A stretch of DNA of 64,000 nucleotides, taken from the NCBI RefSeq assembly GCF_009389715.1, contig NC_052400.1, forward strand, positions 2,604,001 through 2,668,000. The letters are read 5' to 3'. This document shows positions 51,301 to 63,500 of the stretch, one piece after another. The translations under genes were made by a program, and so were the position numbers. This DNA is from Phoenix dactylifera. Taxonomy: Eukaryota; Streptophyta; Magnoliopsida; Arecales; Arecaceae. The notes under the pieces were generated by a model. It worked only from the letters and a program-made list of their open reading frames with translations, was not told the origin of the DNA and made no database searches. The first letter of the stretch is position 1; every line of letters starts with the position of its first letter.

Positions 51301-53844
51301 CAAAATTGTTTTAAGGATGAATTCGATGGGATATCTTTCCCAGAGAGTGACCTTGTCTCCAATTATGGATTAACAAAATTCACAAACTGGGACACAGTAT
51401 CTGATAAAGACTGTGATTTCCAAGAAAGCGCACCCACAGTTAGCAGCCTGGATGACCTTGATCCCGACACAAGGGACATATTTTTGTTAAGTGATGCTTA
51501 TGGAGCAGAAGGTGAGCTAGGTGTTGTCTTAGCTGATAGATTTATGGAACATGATGCCTATTGCATGTTTGATGGCTTGATGAATGGGGCTCATGGCGTG
51601 GTTGCCATGGCAGATTTTTTCTCTCCCTCTCCTGCCATTGGATCTAGCACAGGATTACCTCCTATAATTGAAGCCTCATCTGCATTGTATCATTTGCTCT
51701 CAATTGTGGACTCATCTCTTCACAGTCATCTTGTTGAGCTTGGTGTGGAACCTCAGTACTTTGCACTCCGATGGCTGCGTGTTCTGTTTGGACGTGAATT
51801 TTCCCTTGATGATCTCTTAGTAATTTGGGATGAACTATTTTCTTCTCCCAATAGTACATGCATAGACAATGATGCAGAATATAGTTTCAAGGTGTTATCC
51901 TCTCCTCGAGGGGCATTTATTGCAGCAATGGCTGTATCGGTGCTTCTTCACCTGCGGTCTTCACTCCTAGCCACCGAACATGCTACTTCTTGTCTCCAGA
52001 GGTTATTAAACTTCCCTAAGAATGTTGACATAAACAAGCTGATAGAAAAGGCCAAGTCATTGCAGGTTCTTGCTTTCGATTCAAACTTCTCCTCGTCTTC
52101 ATCGCAAAGAAGTCCTGACAGGAATAAGTTGGCGGTTAGCAGAGGTTATAGTCTTCCAACCAGTTTAGCTTCTCCCAAGACTCCACTCCACCCATTACCA
52201 GATAGTTATTGGGAAGAGAAATGGAGAGTGTTGCATAAGGCTGAACCTCTTCTCAAGGGGAGTAACTATGATTCAGTTTTGGGTGGAACAATCAAGAAGG
52301 CTTTGGTTGAAAGATGTGATCTATCTAGGACAGAATCAGATCCTTCTCCAACAAAGCCTGGGAGTGAGAAAAAGGAATCTCGGTCTTCTGTTAGGCGTAG
52401 GCTCTTGGATGATTTGTCTCAAGGTATGAATTCGGAAGCGGATCATGGTAAGTCAGAATGTGAGGAGGTTCCTGGTATTTCAAACAAGGAGTCGGTCTCT
52501 GTGGAAGTAGATGCAGGTAACGATATTCCTGAGGAACCGGCTGATAAAAATATTATCGGAAGGATGTCGGACTGCATGGCTGAAGAGGCATGTTTGAGTG
52601 GAGAGAATTCTTCAGTCTTTTCCATGGCTACCAGTCCCAATAATAGCATGGGCAATGATCATGAGAATGACTCGGAAAAAAGTAGCGTTACCTCAAATTC
52701 ATTTATTGGTGATAATGATGAAGAAATAATTCGTGCGGAGGAATGCTGCAATCACAGTGACGATAATCAACCAGTTCAAGACTCTGTAACCACTGCTCCT
52801 GCCACCATTATGCCTGAAACAGATGCATCCTTGAAACAGGTAGCAGTTTCGAGGGAACGAAGACCGCTCTCTGGTAAATTTCAGTGGTTTTGGAAGTTCG
52901 GTAGAGGCTCTGGTGAAGGGAATGTTGAGAAGGGAGGAAGTGAGGATTTGCAAAGATCCCCTGGTGCTGGAAATGTAAATAAGGATGTCTTAGGCAGTTC
53001 AGCTTCTGATGGGTGCTGTAATTCTGGGGTTAGTAGGAAGAAGGATCTTGGTGACATGAAAGTGATGGGCACTTTGAAAAACCTTGGGCAATCCATGCTC
53101 GAGAATATTCAGGTAATACATGTGTGATTAGAATTGTAGTAATCTTCTTTTTCACTGCACTTCTATATTCTATGATTCTTTGTCTGAGTATTGCTTAGTA
53201 CTTAGAGTAAATGGATTTTTTCGAAATTTGACTGTATAAACTTGCAATTTATTAGTGCTAGAGTCCTGTTTTTGTAAAAATAGCATAGAGCTTCATACTC
53301 GATATTCCATATAAATTCTCAGTGCCAATATCATCTCTCTCTCTCTCTCTCTCAGATACCTTTTCTGCTTTTTTGCTCCATCAGGTTGTTTAGAACTTTC
53401 ATTTTTGGCTCAGCAGTTACAGTTTCTAAATTCAAAAGACATCCATTTTCTGCTAAACATATTATTAAATGTTTTTTGGGAAAGATAATGATAATTGTGC
53501 ACCAACATATATGCAATGTGCATGCATGTCAACAATGTCAATTTTTAGGAACTGCCCTTAGCAAGAGTGACAAATTATTTTGCTTTCCTCTTAGTCAGGA
53601 CATTGCAATCTTTCAAAGCAGCAGATGAATGTTGCAGGAAGATTCAGATCCCCATTATTGCATTTATTATAATTATGATTATTGGGCTGTTCAGGTGATC
53701 GAGGCAGTCTTCCAGCAGGATCGGGGTCAGTCTGGATCGCAGGAGAACTCGTCAAACAACATTCTTGGTGGCAAAGGGCAAGTTACAGCCATTTCAGCTC
53801 TCAAGGAGCTTCGGAAGATAAGCAACATATTATGTGAGATGTGA
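48356..53844 (+). CDS. TBC/Rab-GAP domain protein, TBC1D5-like
   Basis: A Rab GTPase-activating protein of the TBC family, expected to act on endosomal membrane traffic. Five exons join in phase: 48356-48525, 49765-49868, 50605-50781, 51221-53112 and 53695-53844, for 830 aa. The TBC domain begins near residue 25 (SVRWRIDLGILP). The catalytic arginine finger is Arg114 (NQDLSRLYPED) and the glutamine finger Gln150 (YGYRQG); the fold continues through MHELLAPLVYVLHVDLDHL and FALRWLRVLFGREF to about residue 370. The rest is serine-rich and acidic, probably disordered. The exon 3/4 junction falls in the Gly151 codon and uses a GC-AG intron (CAAG, then GCAAGT). The start ATG lies in a GC-rich leader. 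An AATAAA at 53900 could serve polyadenylation. The partner Rab is not known. Confidence 0.93.
49311..49421. repeat. Three-copy tandem repeat, 37-bp unit
   Basis: Units run from ATGTCTATAAT to TTTAGCTTAATTA; copies 2 and 3 are identical and copy 1 differs by one base. It lies in intron 1 of the TBC gene. Confidence 0.92.
50782..51220 (+). other. GC-AG intron of the TBC gene
   Basis: The donor reads AAG, then GCAAGT, the standard context for non-canonical GC donors. The acceptor is TTTTGTGTAG. Using these ends restores the conserved YRQGMHELLAP. A GT donor nearby would break this motif. Confidence 0.88.
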
Positions 53845-55002
53845 GATGAGTTGATAGATGCGGATGCAAGTTGTAGGTACCATTCTTCCATGGCCCAAGA
53901 ATAAAAGAATAATCTCTAGGCCTTTCCCCCCTCCCAACCTCTTTACATTATTTGCAATGTATATACCAGTGTCATTCATAAGGAAGATCTGATAGTGAAG
54001 AAAAACCATTATCTGATGAGATCTTCCCTTAAGTTGGTGAACAAGTAGGGTGCAGTTACATCAGTAGTAGGCTGCTGTTTTGTAATCGAATGTTTCTATA
54101 ATATCTAGAGTAAATTATACCAATGAACAGAAATCTTGAAAGTAGTCTGGCTTTCTCCTCCTCCTCTTCCTCATTTTTTTTGCTGGACATAATATTTGGA
54201 TCTTTGCAATATGATACAAAGTTACTGCAAATAATACCATGGTTCTTGAATATGATGTTAGTGGTAAGTTTTAACGAATATGACTTTAATTGGGGATTGT
54301 CCCAATGGTCACACCTGTGTTCGAATTTGGGATGCTGCATTTCAGGTATCTGGGTCCTGGTAATTAAAGAATGATTGAGTCTCCCTTCCTTTCTTTTAGA
54401 AAAAAAAAATTCCAGGTATTGGCCAAGAGTAGACAGGGGATGTGCGTCTTAAGCATACAACCTTTAGAACAAAATGTAGTACCATTTTTTAGCTTCAGAC
54501 AAAGGTGTTGAAAGAAATTTTAGAAGCCTTTTGTTTTCTGATTTTATTAAGTGTATTTGTATGCACGATGTATGAAATGTCCGAAATTATTAGAAAGTAG
54601 CTCATATCCGTACTAGCAAAAGAAAAAAAAAATTCTAGAAAGAAGAGAGAGATGATGGCAGTTATACATTGATTTCAGGGAAACCGGATCTTAGAAAGAA
54701 GTATACTGCAATTTTGTCAACCCTACCTCCTCTCCCCTTCCTCTCTCTTTCGTTATATAGATTTGATTGGTGACAGAAGTTTCCGAGCAGTCATATAAGC
54801 AATTATCTCATTAAAGTTTGCAAGGAATGAGTCAACTTTTCTCCAATATTTTTCTGGATGATGCCGTGTCAATTATTAGTTCAAAGATCCAGATGAATAT
54901 TGAAAGTATTTAAAGCGTGAATCTTAGTCCAAAACAGAGAACCGAACAAGCAATAGAGATGTGTACATCATTGAATTATAATTGACGTTTTCATTACAAT
55001 TG
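53845..55002. other. TBC gene 3' flank
   Basis: 3' UTR and intergenic sequence. A short tract near 54300-54345 (GTGTTCGAATTTGGGATGC) is reminiscent of a SINE B-box region but is too short to call. Confidence 0.5.
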
Positions 55003-56415
55003 CTTGTTTGGATTGGAAAAAAAAAAAAATTCTTCACTAAAATATTTTTCCCAAAAAATTAATATCTAGATATACAATGTTTAGAAAATAACAGTTTATA
55101 TTTGGTTGAGCATTTATTTTTTAAAATAATTATATAAAATATTTATTATGCTTATAATAAAAACTTAAATATACTTTTAGAAAAAAATATTTTATTTTTT
55201 AGCCATTGAAAATTAAACCTTTCTATGTTCTACATAGTTTTTCTTTTCTATAAAATATAAAAATTTTGTTTCCATAAAAAATTATATTTTAGCCGTAAAA
55301 TAAAAAATAAAAAAATTGGAAACAATAAAAATAAATAAGACAGAAATTATAGAAAATTAGTTCTTCAAAAGCTGATAGTATTTTTTATTTCTTTCTTATA
55401 CTTTTCTTTTTTTTTTCACTGTGTACATCTCATCCTCCTTAAAGTACGCTTTTATAGTTCTTTTATAGTTCTAGGATTATAACGAAGAGATATGATAATC
55501 ATAATGACAAGACATCTAAAAAACAAGAGAAGATGAAAATGTGAATAAATGTAGACATCCCTAAGAAATAAATGACACATCTAAGAGTTACAAAAGATGA
55601 AAAATCCAAGAAGTAGAAAAATCCAAGAGGTGAAAGCTAAATAGTCATCCACCCAAATATGGCGAATTCATAACAGCTTTTTTTATTTTTTCTCTTTAAA
55701 ACATATATAATATTTTTTTATTTTTTATTTTTTTGTTCACTACATGTTTCTTCCTCCTTGTTTCAATCATGAGGCTATCATGACTTGTCCCTACCTTACA
55801 GGAGTCAATTCGGCAAAGTCTTTCTTGCTTCCTTCGCATGTGGGGCAATCAGAGTGATAAGATAAGCCAAAGAAGTGCGACCTTCCGAACCAAACATAAC
55901 CAGTCAAAAATGGCGACGGCGAGAAGTTTCCGACCGAGAACTTTTAATTGACCGGGGCACTGCAACGGATGAAAGTTACAGCCAGACATTATAGCGATAT
56001 CCATTCTCGCTTCTGATGATGTGGTATTGAGGTGGCGCTGAACTGGTGGCCCAACCTTTTGTGAACCACAATCACAAATAAGATGAATAAAAAGAAATAT
56101 TATATTTGATTGATTTTTTAAAAAATAAAAATAAGAGTTCAATATTTTATTGTAAAAAATCTAAATGGAAAAAAAAAATTCAATTTTTATCAGTTAAAAA
56201 TTATTATTTTTTTTCAAATATACTCTTAAACTTTTTAATAGAATGGAATATTTTTTTTTATTTTTAAAAGCATAATAAGTATTCTACACAATTTTATCAA
56301 AAAAATCGATCAACCAAATATACAAAAACTATTTTCTCAAGCATCACATGGACATCAATTTTTACAAAAAATATTTCAACATTTTTTTTTTCTTCTGCGA
56401 ACCAAATAAGTCCTA
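55003..56415. mobile_element. Long-TIR element with an unrelated centre
   Basis: The left arm (about 55003-55400) and right arm (about 56080-56415) are inverted copies of the family seen at 47031: TGCTTGTTTGGATTGG on the left, GGACTTATTTGGTTCGC on the right when reversed. Inside the arms, TATTTGGTTGAGCATTTATT pairs with a copy near 56310. The 680-base centre is not related to the arms and includes a GC-richer part at 55790-56060. Ends are diverged and no target duplication was established. Confidence 0.5.
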
Positions 56416-58460
56416 TATCTCATAAACTGCACATCTCCTCTCACCAGGTAAGACCGAAAACTGAACACACAAGGAAGTAGTTTCAGCAACACCACTCTAT
56501 TTTTTGATATTTTTTAATTACAAAAATAAGAGAACAACTGGCTCGGCTCCCTGTGATTTATAACATTTCACGAATTGCACTAATCCCCTCTTACCATGTC
56601 ATGCTATAAAATAAGCAGATAAAAAAAATAATATTCAGGGGCACCACTATATTTTCTAACATTTTTAATCACTAAAAAAGAAAATCTTGAAGTTACATAA
56701 ATGATGGTTACTTCATTATAATATGTTCATGAGATTCTTATTTTTCTGATTATATCTTGATGGATTTTTTTTAAAAAAAATTGAGGAATACCCAAAATAA
56801 TTATGAAAGATACATAAAATTTTTTACGATAATCAAAATAAAATAACATCAGAAGCAGTCCCATCAGGTTTATTAGATACTTGAATATCCATAATCAACC
56901 CAGCTAGTTATTTATTTATTATTTTATTTTTCTAAACAAAGCTGGAACAAGGCTTGATTGTTATACAGAGAGTAATTGACCTTATTTGGATCCAAAACAG
57001 GTTACCTAAAAATACCACTCCAAGGCCCGAAGCATTGCTGCTGACATCTTACATGCGACCATGCTCCCAAACTATTTGCTGCTTTGACGGATGCTTGACG
57101 CCCCATGGCTTGCACCATTAAGTCTCTCATGAAAAATAAATATATAATAAAAAACAAAAAAGCTTTCTTACTGTCCATTGCGGATAACCTGTACATGGAA
57201 CCAAGAACTCAGATATTAACCATGTTTCATCCCATGATCATTTATAAACCCTAAAAAACTTGAAAATATCTGCTTGAGTTAGACAAATAAGACCGGCCTA
57301 TCAACTTATATATGAAAGACAGACCAATGCACCATATTTGTTGACATTTAAGTGTAGCCAAAGCAGCAGTGAAGCACTGATAGAATCAACTGGAGGGCAC
57401 CACCATATATCATTTCATGAAGGGAATATGATCGAGCAAACAGAAAAAAAAAATGAAAAGCAACTAACCACATCCAAGATGTCCAACTTATAGCTCAATG
57501 ACTAGAGGCTCATATATGCATCATATGTATCCTTGTGGATGGATGCATGCATGAAACTTCACGACTTACATTATGATGTTACAGGGTGAAACAGTTCGCA
57601 AACCATTCCTCCTGGTGTGCTGATCTTACTGTAAGTGAAGATTGTTATTGTGCCTACCAACCAAGAAAACTCAATGGATCACAGGTACAATCCTGTGAGG
57701 CACCTTTTCACAGTACATGTTTCAGTACCCGTACCAGTCAGAATACATCGACAAAGTTCAGGGTAAGAATGAAATGCTACCAGTACATAGCATGAGTCCC
57801 CTATAAATGCAGACATCTCAAGAGGGAAGTTAGGCTTTTCTATGTGTTCTCTCAAGAGTCGAGAAAACTACAAAATTTACCACAGGAAAGGCTGCAGCAG
57901 AACTAATAAGAGGAGCTATCAGCTTGTCCTCTAGGTGAGCTAATTTCTTACCATGGATATTTGTTCTGACCTCCAAATTACAACTGCACAAATGAGTGCA
58001 TTGCGATAACCATACATAAAAGCAAAGAACTACGTAATTTTCTTAAATGAGACTATTAATAGCAAATTAATAGACTACTACTAGTTTCTGTAGTGTGAGA
58101 ACATCAGCCTTCAGAAGTAGCAGTCAAGGCAGAACAGATGTTTTCCAACATATCCAGCAGTTCACAGAAGTTCATCAGAAAAATTTGTTGTCGGCAAGAT
58201 AGCCAATCTATTCCCTTAAGGGGTGCAGAGGCACAATGACTATGGCACAGTGAAAGATGAAAGCAGCAATAATAAATATGCTCCTATAAGGAGGGCCAAC
58301 AAAAATTTCAAATGACCTTGAAATCTGGGAATAAAATCAGTCAGTCATACAGCATGCAGCCAACGAGGTAAAACTAGTATCTATCATCTAAACATTGAAA
58401 TTGCACAATTGCATGCTCAACAAACAGAATGCACGCATGGGAAACATGTTTTTCCTTCTT
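56416..58460. other. Intergenic DNA, nothing recognised
   Basis: AT-rich DNA. Short frames near 57000-57200 and 57586-57795 match nothing I recognise. I searched this stretch by eye for the missing last exon of the sterol reductase relic and did not find it. Confidence 0.45.
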
Positions 58461-58464
58461 CTCA

Positions 58465-58590
58465 GTAAAAGATGCCATGATATGGTGCGGGTTCAACTCT
58501 TGGGGCAGCCACTTTATGCAAAAAAATTGCAACAAAGGCTAGTTTGTTCCCAGTCCACCCCTCCCAAGACCCTGGCTCACTAAAAGCCGC
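58465..58590 (+). mobile_element. Au-like SINE, diverged
   Basis: The order GGTGCGGGTTCAACTCTTGG, GGGCAGCCACTTTATGCAAA, CAAGGCTAG, CCCTCCCAAGACCCTG follows the layout of the plant Au SINE family: B box, conserved GGGCAGCCAC block, then the pyrimidine-rich CCCAGACC block. The 5' part with the A box is unclear. It lies just downstream of the DWF5 relic. Confidence 0.6.
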
Positions 58591-59593
58591 CAAGACTATG
58601 GAGTTAAAATAAATGATAAGCTATAATCACCAAAAGACAATCATTTATTAATTAGGTTCTGTTTGCTTACTTGGATGAACATCGGTGATCATCTCTTTTT
58701 GCCCGGTCGAAAAGGAGAATGATCAGAACAACACATAGAAGTAAGGCAGGAACTGGAAGGGAACCAACCATATTAGAAGTTTCCTTAAAATGTTTATCTT
58801 GAAGAGCATTGATACCACATCAAAAGATGCTTACATGATTAAAAAGAGCCGGCATAGTCCAGCAAAATGCAGCTAATATCTCAGGCACATAGTGGAAGTG
58901 ACGAGACAAACCCCACCTACCCGACATATGAAATCAGTAAAGCTCATGCCAGAAGCCTCCAAATTTATTTAACAAAGCATAATATCTCACAATGCAAAAC
59001 GTTCTTCTAAGATAAAGGCCCAGATACAGACCATTCCCAATATTACAAATTGAAGCTTAATAAAATATTTTATTAAAAATGCTAATATATCAGAAGTAGA
59101 GCCCAAATAAATTTACCAGCCAGAAGTGAGAAGAAGGCTGCCTTTTGTTTCCCCACTGGTGGTCCGATAGGATGCTACAATCTCATAAAATTCAACACAA
59201 AAAGTCAGAAGAACACCACACTATACTGCAAAAGTATGCAAGATAATTTATGTTGAAAACTGAATCACGCAGAGGATAGAAAACTTTGATGGAGCTTTTC
59301 CCCAAACCAAACACTTCCCATTTGTTCTGCGGAATCCTTGTCTTGTCTATCACAGTCATAGTTGATGTATATGTAGAGAAGTCCAGCCACAAGTATAGAG
59401 AGTGCAAGCTGCAAATATAAAGGAGTCTATTAGCTAAAAAGAATTCCATGAGAAAGGAAATTATATTTTTACCAGCACTCAGATATCTTTTATACAGCAA
59501 CTGTGAAAGAGTAAATAAAATTTACCTGTGTACCCAGGAGAAGTATAGACTATGGGACCCACACCAAGCATCCCCAGCAAATATAGAATCCAT

Positions 59594-61871
59594 CTGGCAG
59601 AAAGTGAAATAGAACATCATTTAAAGCAAGCCAACACTTGAATCAAGGAAGCAACAGGCAAAGATAAAATACAGAGGAGCACTTAAATCCAGTTCATAGT
59701 AGGAGGCTACCGGTGCTACCTGAACACAATAATTTCGAAGTTGTTAAGTGCTCAAACTTTTATATATATGGCCATGGCATGATTTCAGACTCCATAAATG
59801 GAGTGCCCAACAAATAAAGCAAGTATTTGCATGGTATCATTGAGTGTCAAGGATAGGTACAAGCAATTGCTAGTGATCCCTGTTATAAAAATTTCATCAT
59901 GAAAGTTTTCTATGGACTCAACATACTTCGCAATGAGCTGATGCAACTTTTGCTTTTTCCGGGAAGGAGAAGCAGTTCATCAAGGTTACTGGTCTATCTC
60001 AAGCTTCAGGCGATATACCTTGATAATGTACCAAAACTTGTCTTTCTAAATCTGATTAATTAGTTACTAATTTCCTACAATGAATTCTATTTGAACAACA
60101 AATGCTTCAGGCGATATACCTTGATAATGTACCAAAAACTTGTCTTTCTAAATCTGATTAATTACTTACTAATTTCTTACGATGAATTCTATTTGAACAA
60201 CACATTTTGTTGAAAAGAAAGCCAGTTTCAAGCATCTTGACATGACCAATTTCAATTTCAATATATAATAAGACCGATCATCACTTAGCACTCCACAATT
60301 TTCAAGCTACACCAGAAGAAAATTCCACTCGTGTTTTCTTGGAACCGGCTAGATGGCATCCTTACAGGAGTTTGGAAGCTTGTTCTCATTTCAGCACGTA
60401 TAAACAACTAAAATCAACCATCAGTGCAATGAATATAGCGTATTATCTGCTGAGGGTACTTAGTAATTATTTTTCTGATCTTTCTTTGTGTATCAAGTAT
60501 GCTTAAAGCTAGTGAAAATTTATAAAATAAGATTTCCAGGCCACAATTATTACCTTTTTGGGCCCTTTTGGATATTTCAGCAGAAGTTACTAAAGAAAAG
60601 AAAAACTTTGGGAATGAAAAGATGCTGCAAAAGAATCCCAACGAAAATATTTACTTTAAAATTTTTCTAAAAGTTGTTTCAACTGTGCGAAATTTTGTGG
60701 AAAAGACAGCTATAACAAATACCAGCTATTACAAATTATTCGTGCTCATCATATGCTATTTCTATATAAAGCAATCAATCCTGAAATCCTTCATATGGCA
60801 TTCCCATTTTTTCTTCCATGTGCACTTGATAGAACCAAAGTGATTGATAATAAACATATTTATGTTTTTATTATAATAATTTTAAAGATTAGATAAATAG
60901 ATTTATTTTCATTTACTTTTTAATAGATAATGAAAAAAAGCACGAGCCAATCTACACTACAATAAGAAAAAAATTAAAATCATTTGCTAATATTATTAGC
61001 AGAAAGCCTAGTTGCATTCCATTACTTCCTCCCAACTCCTGCCTTAATTTTTGACTCCTTTGCAGAACCCACCATCATCTCTAGTGAAGATTTGGAGGCC
61101 TAGATATTCTACTCTAATCAGAAGCTCCATGGGAAAGGTTTCAGTCCTGTCTTTGGAGTACCTATTGGAAATGGTGATGGTATAGTTGAGAGCAGCTTGT
61201 GCAGTTGTGCATTGATAGTGCAATGGCTTTTAGAACCTAGTGATCTTGATGAAGTGATGGAACCATCCTTTCCCTTAGATCAATCGACTTGCTAAAATAA
61301 AACTGCCTAAAATAAAACTAACTACGTTCTAGGAAAAAAAAGGTCTAGAAAAGAGTGTTCTTTTTTTTTTTTTGTATAAATCGGATATATTACCCCAGAA
61401 GAGAGTGATTTAGAGACAGTTCTAGTCATTCCAAATATTTTTTTTTAAAAATAGGTAAAAGTAAAGAAACGAAAAGTGTCATTTTTTGATAAGAAAACAG
61501 AAACGGAAAAAAGGCGAAAAAAGAAAAAAAACGCGAAGCGGAGAAACTAGTAGATAATCTCTTGGCATTTCCCTAGAAACTACATCAAACTGAAGAAAAG
61601 AAGGATTCTTGGTACCAAAAAACCAGTAAAGAAGGCATGATCTAAAGAAAACCAAGAAGTCAGTTGATAGGCATCGCAAACAAGAATCCGTCTCGCATCA
61701 CCGTCCAACTAAACTTTCTGTGCCCAACGAATCTCAAGAAAAGATAAAGAAGCGGTAAAAAAATCAGCAAAAAAGAACATCAAAAGAAGGGCAATTCTAG
61801 CATCCGATCTATCAGCATTCGGATCGCCCTTCAGGGATTTCAAAAAAAAAAAAGGAGAGGAGAGGAGAGCT
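59594..61871. other. Interior of the DWF5 relic
   Basis: The normal gene has several exons here, but none was recognised. The interval instead holds a tandem repeat and AT-rich DNA. A stretch at 61050-61260 of more even composition may be a retroelement scrap; it could not be identified. Confidence 0.45.
60003..60205. repeat. Two-copy tandem repeat, 101-bp period
   Basis: Both copies start GCTTCAGGCGATATACC and end GAATTCTATTTGAACAACA, with a few substitutions and one extra A in the second. It lies within the interior of the DWF5 relic. Confidence 0.92.
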
Positions 61872-62099
61872 CACAGTAGGATGACGGAGGGAGGGCAGAG
61901 GGTGAGGAGGGAGATAATGGAAAACGTAGGTGACCAGCGCCGCATGGACGGTCTTCGATTCCCCCATCGCCGCTCTCTCTCTGCCTCTCGCTCGTCTCCG
62001 AACAGTGGAAGTGAAGTGGCGCTTGGTCCCTTCTCGTTCTCGTGGTGCCCGTACCTCCGCGTTCAGCACGTGCAATGCACGCGAGCCAAATAACGGGCG

Positions 62100-63270
62100 A
62101 GGGTTTGTAACGGTACAGTCACTCACCGATGCTATACCGATTTATTTCGGCCGATATACGCTCAGATATCCCTAATTAATTAGCTGATATGACATTAAAA
62201 TATAAGCTGATGATATTTAATCAGTATTTTTTATTTTTATTTTTAAATTAACTCTCCACCAATCTTTTTAAATGTGATATTGAGTTTTTTATCCATGTTT
62301 TCTTTCTTGTATGTTATTCAATTTTTGTGTCGGCTGTTGACTTCGATATTTGATATTTCTAGCTTCAAGAGTCTTGGTTCTCATATCCCATATGACTAGT
62401 TTTGGGTTTCATGGCTTGAATGAATGCATGAATTCTCACTTTTATTCTGGCATTGTCTTTATTTTTTTTTGATATCAACTTCACAAATGAAATATTAAGA
62501 GAATAAAAAAAATGCATATGTGACAAGCAAAATGTATTTAAAGAATTGATGGCTCAATCAAATAATATGGTACCATAGTCCTACAAAAAGCTAATAGTAA
62601 TCCAAGCCATCCATGATGGTCTAAGGAGATCTAATTAAAGTTATTGTTCTATGAATATACTAAATGAGTGCCATTAAAATATGCTTTTTGTTCAGATCCA
62701 TGTGATTCTCTTTTTGAAAAATTATTAGATAAAAATATTTATAAATATGTATGAATAACATAAAGAAAACTTGACTTGCCATTTTGAAGTGTAGCTAGAT
62801 CTAAAATGAGTTCAAACTAACTCAAAATCATTTGCATTATAAGTTATAATTTTGATCATAAATATTTTATGATTACAACTTGTCCATGGTACCTTACAAT
62901 CAACTAGTGCTTAAAATAATGATGGAATCAACTCATAGTTTGAACCAGGGGTTGGGCCTGATCCAGGACGGCTACTGCCAAAATGTAACCATACAACTTC
63001 ATGATGTAAAGAGGAAGCATGCTTCCTATAATTTATGTGTGGAGATTGCTCTATCAAGTAGTTAAGTTGAGTGCTTGCTGAGTAAATGGGTGTAGAAAGA
63101 GAAGTAATATTTTAAAATTATATTATTTATTTAATTATTTTTGATGGTTCTGGGGGGATGAGTTTTGTAACTCAGCATTTTTTTTAAAAAATCTTCTTAA
63201 TTTATGTATTTTTTTTGTTTTATTCAAAGTCAGAACTCCGTATAATTACTAAAAAATAGTTATGTTATAT
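62100..63270. other. Intergenic DNA, nothing recognised
   Basis: AT-rich spacer between the diverging DWF5 relic and the next gene to the right. No element or gene was supported. Confidence 0.5.
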
Positions 63271-63289
63271 ATTTATGCATCTGTCTCGG

Positions 63290-63500
63290 ACCCGCATTCC
63301 GCATTCTCCCTTCACCCTCTCTATTTTCTCACGTCCTTCGGACTCGTTTGTCTTCTCCCTTTCACCCTTCTCTCCTTCCCTCGGCGAACACCCTGCTGTA
63401 ACCCTAGAGATCTCCATCGGATCTTTTAGATCTTTTGCATGGGAACGTTATCCGCTCGGAGGATTCAAGAAAATCTCGGAGTCGTTCTTCCAGGGATGAG
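63290..63500 (+). CDS. Probable first exon of a gene continuing right
   Basis: After an AT-rich spacer the DNA becomes CT-rich and GC-richer like a plant leader, and a strong splice donor follows at 63501 (GATGAG, then GTAAGTCC). An ATG at 63439 opens a frame through the donor, starting MGTLSARRIQENLGVV and ending in phase 2; alternatively the whole exon is untranslated. The start is therefore unsure and no family is recognised. The remaining 500 bases look like intron. Confidence 0.4.

Larger units (their letters stand above)
58671..61967 (-). pseudogene. DWF5: Sterol delta-7 reductase (DWF5) relic
   Basis: The intact enzyme reduces the C7 double bond of sterols in the ER on the way to campesterol and brassinosteroids. 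Six recognisable exons remain: about 61872-61967 (MGESKTVHAALVTY), 59526-59593 (GFYICWGCLVWVP), about 59284-59408 (YINYDCDRQ), 59117-59181 (IVASYRTTSGETKGSLLLTS), 58835-58916 (SRHFHYVPEILAAFCW) and 58671-58752 (LLFDRAKRDDHRC). At least four are broken by single-base indels: after VTY in exon 1, after VWVP (giving a stop), after DCDRQ, and after FYV in the last one. The exons encoding most of the N-terminal half and the final YGKYW-type exon were not found. Most splice sites survive, so it came from a genomic duplicate, not a retrocopy. The working gene is presumably elsewhere. Confidence 0.82.

Noticed and set aside
54290..54350. B-box-like GTGTTCGAATTTGGG tract
   Set aside because: No A box, tail or body of a SINE or tRNA could be placed around it.
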